Assembly: GCF_005845215.1 (NCBI RefSeq)
Contig: NZ_SPHO01000001.1
Location: 667,146 to 731,145, forward strand
Length of the DNA: 64,000 bases
Direction of reading: 5' to 3'
From: Clostridium sp. 1001271st1 H5
GTDB lineage: Bacteria; Bacillota; Clostridia; Lachnospirales; Lachnospiraceae
The position numbers were made by a program, and so were the translations under genes. Shown here piece by piece: positions 1 to 7,917 of this stretch; within the stretch, counting starts at the first letter, position 1; every line of letters starts with the position of its first letter. A model generated the notes under the pieces. It made no database searches. It worked only from the letters and a program-made list of their open reading frames with translations, and was not told the DNA's origin.

Positions 1-459
1 AATATCAGCATGGGTAAACCGGACGCTACCGAGGAAGAAGTCTATGAGGCTGCAAAAAAAGCCCGCTGCTATGATTTTATCATGGCGCTGCCAGATGGAT
101 TCCAGACAGTCATAGGTGAAGGCGGCGCTACTCTGTCCGGCGGCGAAAAGCAAAGAATCTCTATCGCCCGATGCATTTTGAAGGACGCACCGATTGTCAT
201 TCTGGATGAAGCGACTGCAAGTGTTGATACCGATAATGAAAGCTATATCCAGGAGGCAATCAATGAGCTGGTAAAGGGTAAAACATTACTTGTGATTGCA
301 CACCGCCTGAATACCATCCGTCAGGCAGATCAGATTTTGGTGATCTCTGATGGACGGATCAGCGAACAGGGAACCCATGACGAGCTTATGGCAAAAGCCG
401 GGATTTATCAGGATTTTGTAAATATCCGTAAAAAGGCTTCCGGCTGGAGCCTTGCATAA
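1..459 (+). CDS. ABC exporter-type ATPase, C-terminal part (5' truncated by window)
   Basis: The reading frame is open from base 1, so this is the end of a longer gene. Visible are the ABC signature LSGGEKQRISIAR, Walker B IVILDEATAS and the H-loop AHRLNT, with the typical exporter tail (GRISEQGTHDELMAKAG). These features mark a fused membrane-domain/ATPase half-transporter. It lies 11 bp before a DtxR regulator, the same order as the complete ABC-ABC-DtxR cassette at 6148-9994. It therefore probably ends an equivalent cassette lying mostly outside the window. The nucleotide-binding domain resembles the one ending at 9613 but is clearly diverged from it. Substrate unknown; iron-chelate import is inferred from context. 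Confidence 0.85.
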   Translation, partial: NISMGKPDATEEEVYEAAKKARCYDFIMALPDGFQTVIGEGGATLSGGEKQRISIARCILKDAPIVILDEATASVDTDNESYIQEAINELVKGKTLLVIAHRLNTIRQADQILVISDGRISEQGTHDELMAKAGIYQDFVNIRKKASGWSLA

Positions 460-470
460 AGGAGGAACCG

Positions 471-839
471 ATGAAGATTCATGCGTCCGGGGAGGATTAT
501 CTGGAGGCTGTGCTGATTCTTCAAAAGAAGCAGGGCATGGTCCGCTCCATTGATCTTGCTCGGCACATGGGCTTTTCAAAGCCGAGTATCAGTCATGCGG
601 TGGGCGTTCTGCGGGATGGCGGCTTTCTGACAATGGACGAGGATGGATTTCTCCACCTGACCGATATAGGCCGGGAGGTGGCAGAGAAAATCTATGAACG
701 CCATCAATTCTTTACGGAGCAGCTTGTGGCTGCTGGCGTAGACAGAGAAACGGCGGAGCAGGACGCTTGCCGGATAGAACATGTAATCAGTGATACATCC
801 TTTCAGAAGTTAAAGGAAAAAATGCGGGGAACCGATTAG
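471..839 (+). CDS. DtxR/MntR-family metal-dependent regulator (copy 1)
   Basis: This 122-residue protein has an N-terminal winged helix (ASGEDYLEAVLILQKK, then the HTH SKPSISHAVGVL) and a short dimerisation/metal domain, but no SH3-like domain. Candidate metal ligands are D9, E12, H78, C100, E103 and H104. Cys at 100 falls where MntR has Glu and DtxR has Cys, which suggests iron rather than manganese sensing (inference). The start follows a GGAGG 11 bp after the ABC gene, so the two are cotranscribed. It is about 88% identical (15 differences) to the paralogue at 9626-9994, and the identity continues past both stop codons. Confidence 0.85.
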   Translation: MKIHASGEDYLEAVLILQKKQGMVRSIDLARHMGFSKPSISHAVGVLRDGGFLTMDEDGFLHLTDIGREVAEKIYERHQFFTEQLVAAGVDRETAEQDACRIEHVISDTSFQKLKEKMRGTD

Positions 840-929
840 CGCACACCGGCTCCGCTCTGCATAATAAGTTATCTGCCCCGTCCGGGGAAAGAAAAAAACC
901 GTTGACTGGGGCAGATAATTTCGTGCGCT
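831..929 (+). repeat. Direct repeat copy 1 with nested inverted repeats downstream of dtxR
   Basis: This stretch of about 99 bp recurs almost unchanged at 9986-10089, differing by a 5-base insertion and two substitutions. It contains an outer inverted repeat TAGCGCAC (837-844) / GTGCGCTA (923-930) that includes the dtxR stop codon. Inside it is a perfect 11-bp pair TTATCTGCCCC (869-879) / GGGGCAGATAA (908-918). It could form a large 3'-end RNA structure or a DNA cruciform. No clean T-tract follows, so a standard intrinsic terminator is not certain. Confidence 0.7.
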
Positions 930-1271
930 ATTTTAAGGTTTGAACTCAATCGGCGGTTTTGAAGGACAATTTCAGAGCCGCCGTTTCTTTGCGTTTACAC
1001 AAACTAATGACGACTTGCAGGGACACGGTAGCCGCTTGGAGGTTATTTGCCGTGTCTCTTTTGCTTTTTCAAAGCTCCCATGATCTACATCAATTAAAAA
1101 AAGCATTGCCCCTCCTCCGGGCAAGTATAGCATTGCATCGGCATTATCGTTCCATGTGATTCAGCATAATAATGACTGTTCTTGTTGCGCCAGTTTCCCA
1201 TTGTGTGGAGCTGGCGCTTTTTGCTGTCGATTTTTCGGGAAAGTTCCCGAAGTACGTCGCTGCCGTTCCCC
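930..1271. other. Non-coding stretch between dtxR copy 1 and the sigma factor
   Basis: I see no convincing gene here. CGGCGG (952-957) and CCGCCG (978-983) can pair, with TTTCTTTG behind them, giving a possible terminator. The rest holds short open frames without ribosome-binding sites, probably remnants of element genes. Confidence 0.4.
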
Positions 1272-1319
1272 ACCTCCATTCGATTCACCCGTCAATCACC
1301 CGTGAATCGAAATGGAGGT
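1272..1319 (+). promoter_or_regulatory. Hairpin sequestering the ribosome-binding site of the sigma factor gene
   Basis: ACCTCCATTCGATTCAC (1272-1288) pairs with GTGAATCGAAATGGAGGT (1302-1319) over 17 bp with one bulged A and a 13-base loop. The right arm contains the GGAGG that must serve the ATG at 1325, so in the folded RNA the ribosome-binding site is fully paired. Translation is therefore expected to depend on unfolding or on a partner. Confidence 0.65.
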
Positions 1320-1324
1320 ACATA

Positions 1325-1738
1325 ATGAAGAAAATTAACCTTCGGGAGCTTTATCCTGATGTTTATACAACAGACTTTTTTGTAGATGTGACAGAGGAAG
1401 TAATGGAGACTATTCGAGCAGCTGAACGTGCGGAGGCTGCGTATGAGCGAAAGATGTATCGTTATAAAGCACAGTATTCTCTGGATTGCGAGAATGGCAT
1501 TGAAAATGCAGTGCTGTTGAAGCCGCAGACACCGGAGATGCTTCTGGAGGAAAAACAGTTTCAGGAGCAGGTCTATGCCGCTGTGATGAAGCTGCCGGAG
1601 AAACAGGCAAAGCGAATTTATGCCCGATACTATCTGGGAATGACGGTAAATGAAATTGCCGAAGTAGAAGGTGTAGATTCAAGCCGTGTTCGAGACAGTA
1701 TCCGCCGTGGCTTAAAGCAGCTCGGAAAATATTTTTGA
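1325..1738 (+). CDS. Sigma-70-family (region 4) RNA polymerase sigma-like factor
   Basis: The protein has 137 residues. The C-terminal region from about residue 85 is a sigma region 4 helix-turn-helix (KQAKRIYARYYLGMTVNEIA, then VDSSRVRDSIRRGLKQL), as in small sigma-like proteins of conjugative elements. A long charged N-terminal half has no region I recognise. I chose ATG 1325 because GGAGGT sits 5 bp upstream. An upstream in-frame start at 1172 has no ribosome-binding site and would read through the inverted repeat. The gene stands alone between the two transport cassettes. Targets unknown; control of the adjacent uptake genes or of transfer genes is possible. Confidence 0.75.
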   Translation: MKKINLRELYPDVYTTDFFVDVTEEVMETIRAAERAEAAYERKMYRYKAQYSLDCENGIENAVLLKPQTPEMLLEEKQFQEQVYAAVMKLPEKQAKRIYARYYLGMTVNEIAEVEGVDSSRVRDSIRRGLKQLGKYF

Positions 1739-1813
1739 TAAAGTTTCATTTGATGCGCCTGTTTTTTGCTTTTTTTGTCAGTGTTAATAAGAAGGACAAG
1801 TTTTCCTCCTTCA

Positions 1814-1930
1814 TCAAGTACATTGACAATCGAATAGGGAGGCTAGCAGTTTTATCCGCTCATCTATGAGCCGTTTTTTATTCTCTGTGACATAAAAATT
1901 CATCTGGATATTCCGTTTCCGGTTCGCCAT
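1814..1930 (-). pseudogene. Truncated mobC-like relaxosome gene remnant
   Basis: On the minus strand a GGAGG ribosome-binding site precedes ATG 1930 and a 38-residue product beginning MANRKRNIQMNFYVTE, then NKKRLIDERIKLL. This matches my memory of the N-terminus of MobC-like mobilisation proteins of Firmicute conjugative elements, which are normally well over 100 residues. The frame leaves the family after about residue 29 and stops, so it is a truncated relic. It supports the view that region 1-18 kb is a rearranged mobile element. Confidence 0.5.
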
Positions 1931-2134
1931 GCGCTGCCTCCATTCTTCATAAGAGTTTGAGATTATCTCAACAAACATTTTTCATTTTCGGTCAAGAGAT
2001 CTGAAAATACGAAAAATCGCAAGCGGGTACTCGCTTGCTGTGCTTGTTATCAAGCCTTACCTTCTATTTTTCTCTCTACTAATACTACAATTTGGAAAGG
2101 GGAAAATGGCTATATCCGTAAAGAAAAGCAGAAA

Positions 2135-2180
2135 AATGCCACGACTGAAACTCCGTTGTAGAGTGATCTGTCGTGGCATT
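2135..2180 (-). terminator. Intrinsic terminator of the AraC gene
   Basis: A perfect 11-bp inverted repeat, AATGCCACGAC (2135-2145) / GTCGTGGCATT (2170-2180), lies just behind the minus-strand AraC stop. Read on the minus strand it is followed by a T-run (CATTTTTC). Confidence 0.75.
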
Positions 2181-2191
2181 ACATTGTGAAT

Positions 2192-3163
2192 TTATTTTTG
2201 CTGAGCCATTTTCCGATATTCAATCGGCAGGAGGCCTGTACTCTTGCGAAATAATTCCGCAAACCGGCTAGAAGTAGAGTAACCGATCATTTCCGCAATC
2301 TGTCCCATTGTGAAATCCGTATCGATCAGCAAATGCTCTGCCTGGCTCATGCGGCGCTGTTGAATGTACTCTGTGATCGTGCAGCCTTGCAGCTGCTTAA
2401 AAGATGTTTTCAGCTTAGTGGTTCCCATACAGGCGATTTTTGCAAGACGTTCTAATGGAATATCAAAAGCATAGTGGTCATTGAGATAAGCAATCACATT
2501 TTTCAGTTGCGCCACATCCTGCTCGGACAAACGTTTCTCTTTACGGGACAGAATTTTTTTCTGTTCTTCCACGACAAGAGATACGGCCTCGGCTACTTTC
2601 GCTTCATAGAATAATCCTGCGGCAATCCCATCCCCACGGTAGACCTTTACTTCATGGAGCAATTTAGCCATAGCTGGGAAATCTGTTGTCTGATCGATCT
2701 GCCGGAAAGCTGCAAGCGGGCTGATATAATCCCCTGGATATTGCTTTTGGAGATAATCCTCATAGTATGCCGGCATGACTTCGATACCGATGGAACGGAT
2801 GGGGATTTTTTTGTGGATCAGCGCCTTGTATGGCTTATAACCGCCGATAAAGGCTTTAATACATCCGGCAGACATCTGCCGATAGGGATTTAATTCCTCC
2901 CCGGAGATAGATTCATACTGGGTAATGCTTAAGGCTTCTGGCAGGTTAAATTCCATGAAGAAATCTTCGTGAAAATAGAAATCGTGGATTTTAATGTCGT
3001 ACAGGTCTTTTTTCGCATAGACCCAGTAAAGGCCTTCCCCAAATTCAGGCGATAACCGCCAGCATTGTCCGGCAGAATTGAAGCGGTTATTGCTATCTAC
3101 CGGGATAAAATGGTTATCTGTTAAAAGCGGCTCATAGTAATCCGCAATAATGCTATTGTTCAA
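2192..3163 (-). CDS. AraC-family transcriptional regulator of the uptake cassette
   Basis: The protein has 323 residues with a C-terminal double helix-turn-helix AraC domain (from about residue 220: LERLAKIACMGTTKLKTSF, ending GYSTSSRFAELFRKSTGLLP). The N-terminal part is a poorly characterised ligand-binding region. I chose the TTG start at 3163 because AAAGGAGG lies 7 bp upstream. The open frame extends to 3280, but no ribosome-binding site supports that start. It is transcribed divergently from the ECF/ABC operon, like YbtA next to the yersiniabactin importer genes. Activation of the operon by the imported ligand is the obvious model (inference). Confidence 0.85.
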   Translation of the reverse strand: MNNSIIADYYEPLLTDNHFIPVDSNNRFNSAGQCWRLSPEFGEGLYWVYAKKDLYDIKIHDFYFHEDFFMEFNLPEALSITQYESISGEELNPYRQMSAGCIKAFIGGYKPYKALIHKKIPIRSIGIEVMPAYYEDYLQKQYPGDYISPLAAFRQIDQTTDFPAMAKLLHEVKVYRGDGIAAGLFYEAKVAEAVSLVVEEQKKILSRKEKRLSEQDVAQLKNVIAYLNDHYAFDIPLERLAKIACMGTTKLKTSFKQLQGCTITEYIQQRRMSQAEHLLIDTDFTMGQIAEMIGYSTSSRFAELFRKSTGLLPIEYRKMAQQK

Positions 3164-3343
3164 ATGACGGCCTCCTTTGAAACGATTGGACGGAGCTTTG
3201 CAATGAAAGGACGAAGATGCCCGGAACGTATTGCAGACCGCCCGGAAAGTTAGTATCATATAGACCGTGGTTAGCAGCAACTAATCATAATATAACAGAT
3301 TTCAGGCGGTAGGTCAACCGTTCTTGAAGCAGGAGGAAAAAAT

Positions 3344-3952
3344 ATGAGTAATCAAGTAAATGCAAAGGCAGGATTGTCCGTCAAGGACTTAGTAACAACA
3401 GGGATTTTCACCGCACTTTTGTTCGTATTCATCATGGTGGGTGGCGTCTTTTTTGCTACCAACCCGATGCTGACCTTTTTCATGCCCGCCGGGAGTGCTC
3501 TGCTTGCCGGGCCGGTTTATCTGCTGATGATCGCAAAAGTACATAAGCGCTGGAGTATCACGATCATGGGCGTTATAATGGCCATCATCTGGTTTGTCAC
3601 CGGTATGCACTGGGCGTTTGCGCTGGGCTATCTCATTATGGCCGTCGTAGCGGATTTTGTCGCCGGTACAAAGCAGTACAAGAGCAAGAAAATCAACAGC
3701 CTGTCCTATATCCTTTTCTCCCTGGGCGGAACAGGGTCGTACCTTGTTTTCTTCGCTGATCCCCAGGGCTGGGCACAGACCATGTTGGGAAATGGAACCG
3801 AGCAAAGCTATATCGACACCATGCAGGCGACCGCAAACGCGGGAATCTTTATTGCCATGTTTGCCGCTCTCCTTGTAACAGCTTCTATCAGTGCATTTGT
3901 GGGCTGCAAAATGCTGAAGAAGCAGTTTGAAAAAGCAGGTATTACAGCATGA
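3344..3952 (+). CDS. MptD-family ECF transporter S component
   Basis: This 202-residue integral membrane protein has about six hydrophobic segments, starting VKDLVTTGIFTALLFVFIMV. That N-terminal segment and the overall size match the substrate-binding S components of energy-coupling-factor transporters annotated as MptD-like. AGGAGG lies 8 bp before the ATG. It is first in a tightly overlapping operon with EcfT, a double EcfA, two ABC exporters and DtxR. It would define the substrate, which by context is a metal chelate or related small molecule; the sequence does not settle this. Confidence 0.8.
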   Translation: MSNQVNAKAGLSVKDLVTTGIFTALLFVFIMVGGVFFATNPMLTFFMPAGSALLAGPVYLLMIAKVHKRWSITIMGVIMAIIWFVTGMHWAFALGYLIMAVVADFVAGTKQYKSKKINSLSYILFSLGGTGSYLVFFADPQGWAQTMLGNGTEQSYIDTMQATANAGIFIAMFAALLVTASISAFVGCKMLKKQFEKAGITA

Positions 3953-4674
3953 TGGGTAACACCGTCCAGAAAGGGCTTTGGCTTGACCCGCGGGCCAAGC
4001 TCTTTCTTATTTTAATGTGCGTACTGTGTTCCATGTTCGCACCTTCCCTTTCGTATCAGTTTGCACTTGTCCTGCTGATTGCTGTATTGGGAGTGCTTTG
4101 CGGAAAGTGGAAATATTCCATAAAAGGGGTTTGCTTTTATGCCGTGGTCTGTGTACTGACGGTCTGGATCATGGCGGCCATGACGGGGACGCTACGGACC
4201 ATGTTTGTTGCGTTCCTTGGACTGTACCATAAAGTTTATGCTTGTGGGATGCTGGCAGGGATTGTCCTGTCCACAACGAAAGTCAGCGAGTTTTTATCTG
4301 CCATGAACCGCATCCATGCCCCGAAAAAATTTGTCATTACATTTGCGGTCATGCTGCGCTATATTCCAACTATCCAGGAGGACTGGCATTTTGTTAAGGA
4401 CGCCATGCGGATGCGGGATGTATCGCCCTCCCTGGGCGGATTCCTTTCCCATCCGGGGATGACGGTAGAGTGTATTTATGTGCCGCTGATGATGATGGCC
4501 TCCAAAGCAGCGGACGAGCTTTCCATTGCCTCTGTTACTCGCGGGATTGAGAATCCCAATCCCCGGACCTGCCTTGTCCAGATAAAATGCGGGATTGCAG
4601 ATTGGATGGCGATGTTGATTGCTGTTGCTTTCTTTATTTTTGAATTATGTATGCGGGGAGGTGTGACCGGGTGA
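3949..4674 (+). CDS. ECF transporter transmembrane component T
   Basis: This 241-residue membrane protein (WLDPRAKLFLILMCVLC at the N-terminus) contains the cytoplasmic coupling region typical of EcfT/CbiQ: DAMRMRD near residue 145 and the second basic motif ELSIASVTRGIE. These helices contact the two ATPase domains. The ATGATG start overlaps the stop of the S component by 4 bases, and its own end overlaps the ATPase start, indicating translational coupling. EcfT is the shared scaffold of the transporter in the membrane. Confidence 0.85.
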   Translation: MMGNTVQKGLWLDPRAKLFLILMCVLCSMFAPSLSYQFALVLLIAVLGVLCGKWKYSIKGVCFYAVVCVLTVWIMAAMTGTLRTMFVAFLGLYHKVYACGMLAGIVLSTTKVSEFLSAMNRIHAPKKFVITFAVMLRYIPTIQEDWHFVKDAMRMRDVSPSLGGFLSHPGMTVECIYVPLMMMASKAADELSIASVTRGIENPNPRTCLVQIKCGIADWMAMLIAVAFFIFELCMRGGVTG

Positions 4675-6143
4675 TTGAATTTGAAAATGTATCATTTTCT
4701 TATGAGGGACAGGAGCATGGCGGTCTGCATGGAATCAGCCTGAAAATTGCAGACGGGGAATGTGTCTTGTTCTGTGGCCGTAGCGGGTGTGGAAAAACAA
4801 CGGTCACAAGGCTGGTAAACGGCCTGATTCCACAATTTTACCAGGGAGAACTTCAAGGGCGTGTGCTGGTGGACGGACAGGAAATCAGCAACCTGCCCAT
4901 GTATCAGATCGCCGCAAAGGTGGGCTCCGTCTTTCAGAATCCCCGGACGCAGTTTTTCAATGTGGATACGGACAGTGAGATTGCGTTTGGAATTGAAAAT
5001 GAAGCCAGGCCGGTAAAGGAACTGGAGGAACGGGTAGAACAGACAACAAAAGATTTGCATATTGAAAAGCTACGGAACCGCAATATTTTTGAATTGTCCG
5101 GTGGGGAGAAACAGAAAATCGCGTTTGCGTCTGTCTATGCCATGAACCCGGAAATCTATCTGCTGGACGAACCATCCTCGAATCTGGACATGGCTTCTAT
5201 CCAGGAATTGAAAGAACATCTGCGGCTGATAAAAAGCCAGGGGAAAACCATTTTGATTGCGGAGCACAGACTCTATTATCTGATGGAGCTGGCAGATCGC
5301 ATTGTTTATCTGGAAGATGGAGAAATAGCAAGGATTTTCACGCCGGAGGAATTTCTCCGGCTGCCCGAAACCGAACGGGAACACATGGGGCTGCGGGCGG
5401 TTGATCTGGCAAGGGTGCTCCCTCCGGCCAGTCATCCGCCTGTTTCCTCTCCCACATTAGCACTCCATGATGTTACTCTGCGCTATAAAAAACGGACGAT
5501 TCTACACCAGATTGCTCTTTCTGCGGCAAAGGGGGAAGTCATTGGGGTGGTCGGTCATAATGGAGCCGGAAAGACCACGTTTTCCCGCGCCCTGTGTGGG
5601 CTTCATAAAGACTGTGAAGGCGCGTTCCTTTGGGACGACCAGCCGATGGAACACAAGGCGAGGTTGAAACGCTCTTATATGGTTATGCAGGATGTGAACT
5701 ATGAATTGTTTGCGGAGAGTGTGGGGGCAGAATGTTCCTTCGGAATCCGAAACCCGGATCAAGATTTAGTAGAGGAAACCATGAAGGAATTGGGGCTTAC
5801 AGCCTACCGGGAACGCCATCCCAACACGCTTTCCGGTGGACAGAAGCAACGTGTGGCTGTGGCAGTCAGCATGATCTGTGGAAAAGATTTGCTGGTGTTC
5901 GATGAACCCACCAGCGGCCTGGACTTTGACAGCATGGCGCAGGTAGCAGGTCTGATAAAACGGTTATCCGAACAGGGGAAAATCATTTTTATTGTCACCC
6001 ACGATTTTGAATTTGTCTGCCGTACCTGCTCCCGTGTCCTGCATTTTGATGAAGGGGAAATGCCGGATGACATCCCTGTTGTGATGGATTCCCTTCAAAA
6101 GCTCCGGGAACTGTTCTCTGTTTCAGAGAGAAAGGAGATGTGA
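4671..6143 (+). CDS. ECF transporter double ATPase (EcfA-EcfA fusion)
   Basis: Two complete ABC ATPase domains lie in one 490-residue protein. Domain 1 has Walker A GRSGCGKTT, signature LSGGEKQKIAFAS and Walker B IYLLDEPSSNLD. Domain 2 has Walker A GHNGAGKTT, signature LSGGQKQRVAVAV and Walker B LLVFDEPTSGLD. The linker is near residues 240-260. It energises the S/T membrane module. The GTG start at 4671 follows GGAGGTG and overlaps the EcfT stop by 4 bases. The upstream ATG at 4647 would lie inside ecfT without a ribosome-binding site. Fused A components are common in clostridial ECF cassettes. Confidence 0.88.
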   Translation: MIEFENVSFSYEGQEHGGLHGISLKIADGECVLFCGRSGCGKTTVTRLVNGLIPQFYQGELQGRVLVDGQEISNLPMYQIAAKVGSVFQNPRTQFFNVDTDSEIAFGIENEARPVKELEERVEQTTKDLHIEKLRNRNIFELSGGEKQKIAFASVYAMNPEIYLLDEPSSNLDMASIQELKEHLRLIKSQGKTILIAEHRLYYLMELADRIVYLEDGEIARIFTPEEFLRLPETEREHMGLRAVDLARVLPPASHPPVSSPTLALHDVTLRYKKRTILHQIALSAAKGEVIGVVGHNGAGKTTFSRALCGLHKDCEGAFLWDDQPMEHKARLKRSYMVMQDVNYELFAESVGAECSFGIRNPDQDLVEETMKELGLTAYRERHPNTLSGGQKQRVAVAVSMICGKDLLVFDEPTSGLDFDSMAQVAGLIKRLSEQGKIIFIVTHDFEFVCRTCSRVLHFDEGEMPDDIPVVMDSLQKLRELFSVSERKEM

Positions 6144-6147
6144 AGTG

Positions 6148-7917
6148 ATGAAACAGAAAAAAGAAAACAGGATTGCACTGCTGCTTCAATGGGCCGGTGA
6201 GCAAAAAATCTGGCTGCTGCTGGCAATCCTGCTGGCCATGGCAAGCGGCCTGTGTATCATTGTCCCGTATATCGGGATTTATCGCCTGATTGATGCCGCT
6301 TTCCAGCATATCTGCACAAAAGAGCTTGTCGTACAGACGGTAATGATGATCTCCGTTTCTGTGGCCCTGCGCTTTGTTTTATTCGGGTGTTCCGGTGTGG
6401 CGGCCCATAAAGGTGCTTACGGTGCTTTGTTCAAGGTGCGCTGCATGGTGGCGGAACATCTGGCAAAAGTCCCCCTTGGTACATTGAATGAGCGGCGGAC
6501 CGGGGATATTAAAACGGTTCTGAATGAAGATATTGAAAAGCTGGAGTTGTTTTTAGCCCATAACCTTCCAGACCTTGTGTGCTATATGGTAGGGCCGGTA
6601 GCAATTTTCATTTATTTGATGACAGTAAATATCCCATTGGCACTGGTTTCCCTGGTGCCGTTGATTTTGGCCGTTGTGGTAATGGGGGTTATGTTTCGGA
6701 ATACGGACGATTTGATGGACCGGGCGAACCGATCCATTACAACGCTCAATTCCGTTATGATCGAGTATATCAGCGGTATGAAACTGATTAAAGCGTACAA
6801 CATGGGGAGCAAATCGTTCCAGAAATTTTCCGGTGCGATCCAGGAAGAGAATGCCATGTGGAATGAAACCTCCCGGAGAATGGGGCCTCCTTACGCAACC
6901 TTTGTGGTTCTGATCGAATGTGGGATGTTGCTGATGGTTCCCCTGGGCGGGATGTTCTTTCTGAAAGGCTCCCTGGCGGCCAGTGCATTTTTGCTGTTCG
7001 TCTATGTCGGCTCCATGTATCTGACGGAGATCCGGCCTTTGCAGGAATTGGGGACAAACTTTGCGAATGTCCTGGGTGCCATTACCAAAACAAAAGAAAT
7101 ATTGGACGTTCCTGTTTATGAAGGCGGAATGGACTTCCCGGAAAACCATGATATTGAGCTTAAGAATGTGCGTTTTTCCTACGATGGGAAAACGGATGTC
7201 CTGCAAGGCGTCAACCTCAAGATCAGGGATGGGGAACGCATGGCACTTGTGGGACAGTCCGGCGCGGGCAAGAGTACCGTGATTGAACTGATCTCCCGGT
7301 TTTATGATGTGCAGGAGGGGGAGGTGCTGATCGGCGGGATCAACGTGAATGAACTGAACTACGATACCATCCTGAAGAATATTGCCATTGTATTTCAAAA
7401 GACATTCCTTACCCGTGACAGTGTACTGGAAAATATCCGCATGGGTTCAGACGCCAGCCTGGAGGAAGTACGGGCTGCCGCCAGGGAGGCGCAGATTGAT
7501 GACTTCATCATGTCGCTGCCGGATGGTTATGACACAAAGGTAGGCAGCTTCGGCTCCCGTTTCTCCGGTGGGGAAAAACAGCGGATTGCTATTGCAAGGG
7601 CGATCTTGAAAAATGCTCCCATCCTGATTCTGGACGAAGCGACAAGCGCCTCTGACCCGGAAAATCAGATGGAAATTGATAAGGCCATTCAGAACCTCTG
7701 CAAAGGCAGGACGGTCATTGTGGTAGCGCACAGGCTGAGCGCCTTGAAAATGTGCGACCGTGTGGCGGTGGTAGAGAATCATACGATCACCAGCGTCGGT
7801 ACCCATGAGGAAGTGCGGAAAGAGAACGCTTATTATCGGAAAGCATGGGAGGACTACGAAACAGCGAGGGGAATTACTTATCAACTGGAAGGAGGCGGGC
7901 AGAATGAATCCAAATAA
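6148..7917 (+). CDS. ABC half-transporter (fused membrane and ATPase domains), first of pair
   Basis: The protein has 589 residues: a six-helix exporter-fold membrane domain (about 15-310) followed by an ATPase domain with Walker A GQSGAGKST, signature FSGGEKQRIAIAR and Walker B ILILDEATSA. Heterodimeric pairs of this kind beside AraC regulators include YbtPQ, which import ferric siderophores despite the exporter fold. Here the pair may process or import a metal chelate delivered with the ECF module (inference). I take ATG 6148; a GTG three bases earlier is possible. The gene overlaps the second half-transporter by 14 bases. Confidence 0.85.
   Translation: MKQKKENRIALLLQWAGEQKIWLLLAILLAMASGLCIIVPYIGIYRLIDAAFQHICTKELVVQTVMMISVSVALRFVLFGCSGVAAHKGAYGALFKVRCMVAEHLAKVPLGTLNERRTGDIKTVLNEDIEKLELFLAHNLPDLVCYMVGPVAIFIYLMTVNIPLALVSLVPLILAVVVMGVMFRNTDDLMDRANRSITTLNSVMIEYISGMKLIKAYNMGSKSFQKFSGAIQEENAMWNETSRRMGPPYATFVVLIECGMLLMVPLGGMFFLKGSLAASAFLLFVYVGSMYLTEIRPLQELGTNFANVLGAITKTKEILDVPVYEGGMDFPENHDIELKNVRFSYDGKTDVLQGVNLKIRDGERMALVGQSGAGKSTVIELISRFYDVQEGEVLIGGINVNELNYDTILKNIAIVFQKTFLTRDSVLENIRMGSDASLEEVRAAAREAQIDDFIMSLPDGYDTKVGSFGSRFSGGEKQRIAIARAILKNAPILILDEATSASDPENQMEIDKAIQNLCKGRTVIVVAHRLSALKMCDRVAVVENHTITSVGTHEEVRKENAYYRKAWEDYETARGITYQLEGGGQNESK

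Noticed and set aside
6553-7398. 281-codon minus-strand open frame inside the first ABC half-transporter
   Set aside because: It is fully antisense to a well-supported gene, rich in His/Gln/Pro as expected from antisense translation, and has no ribosome-binding site.
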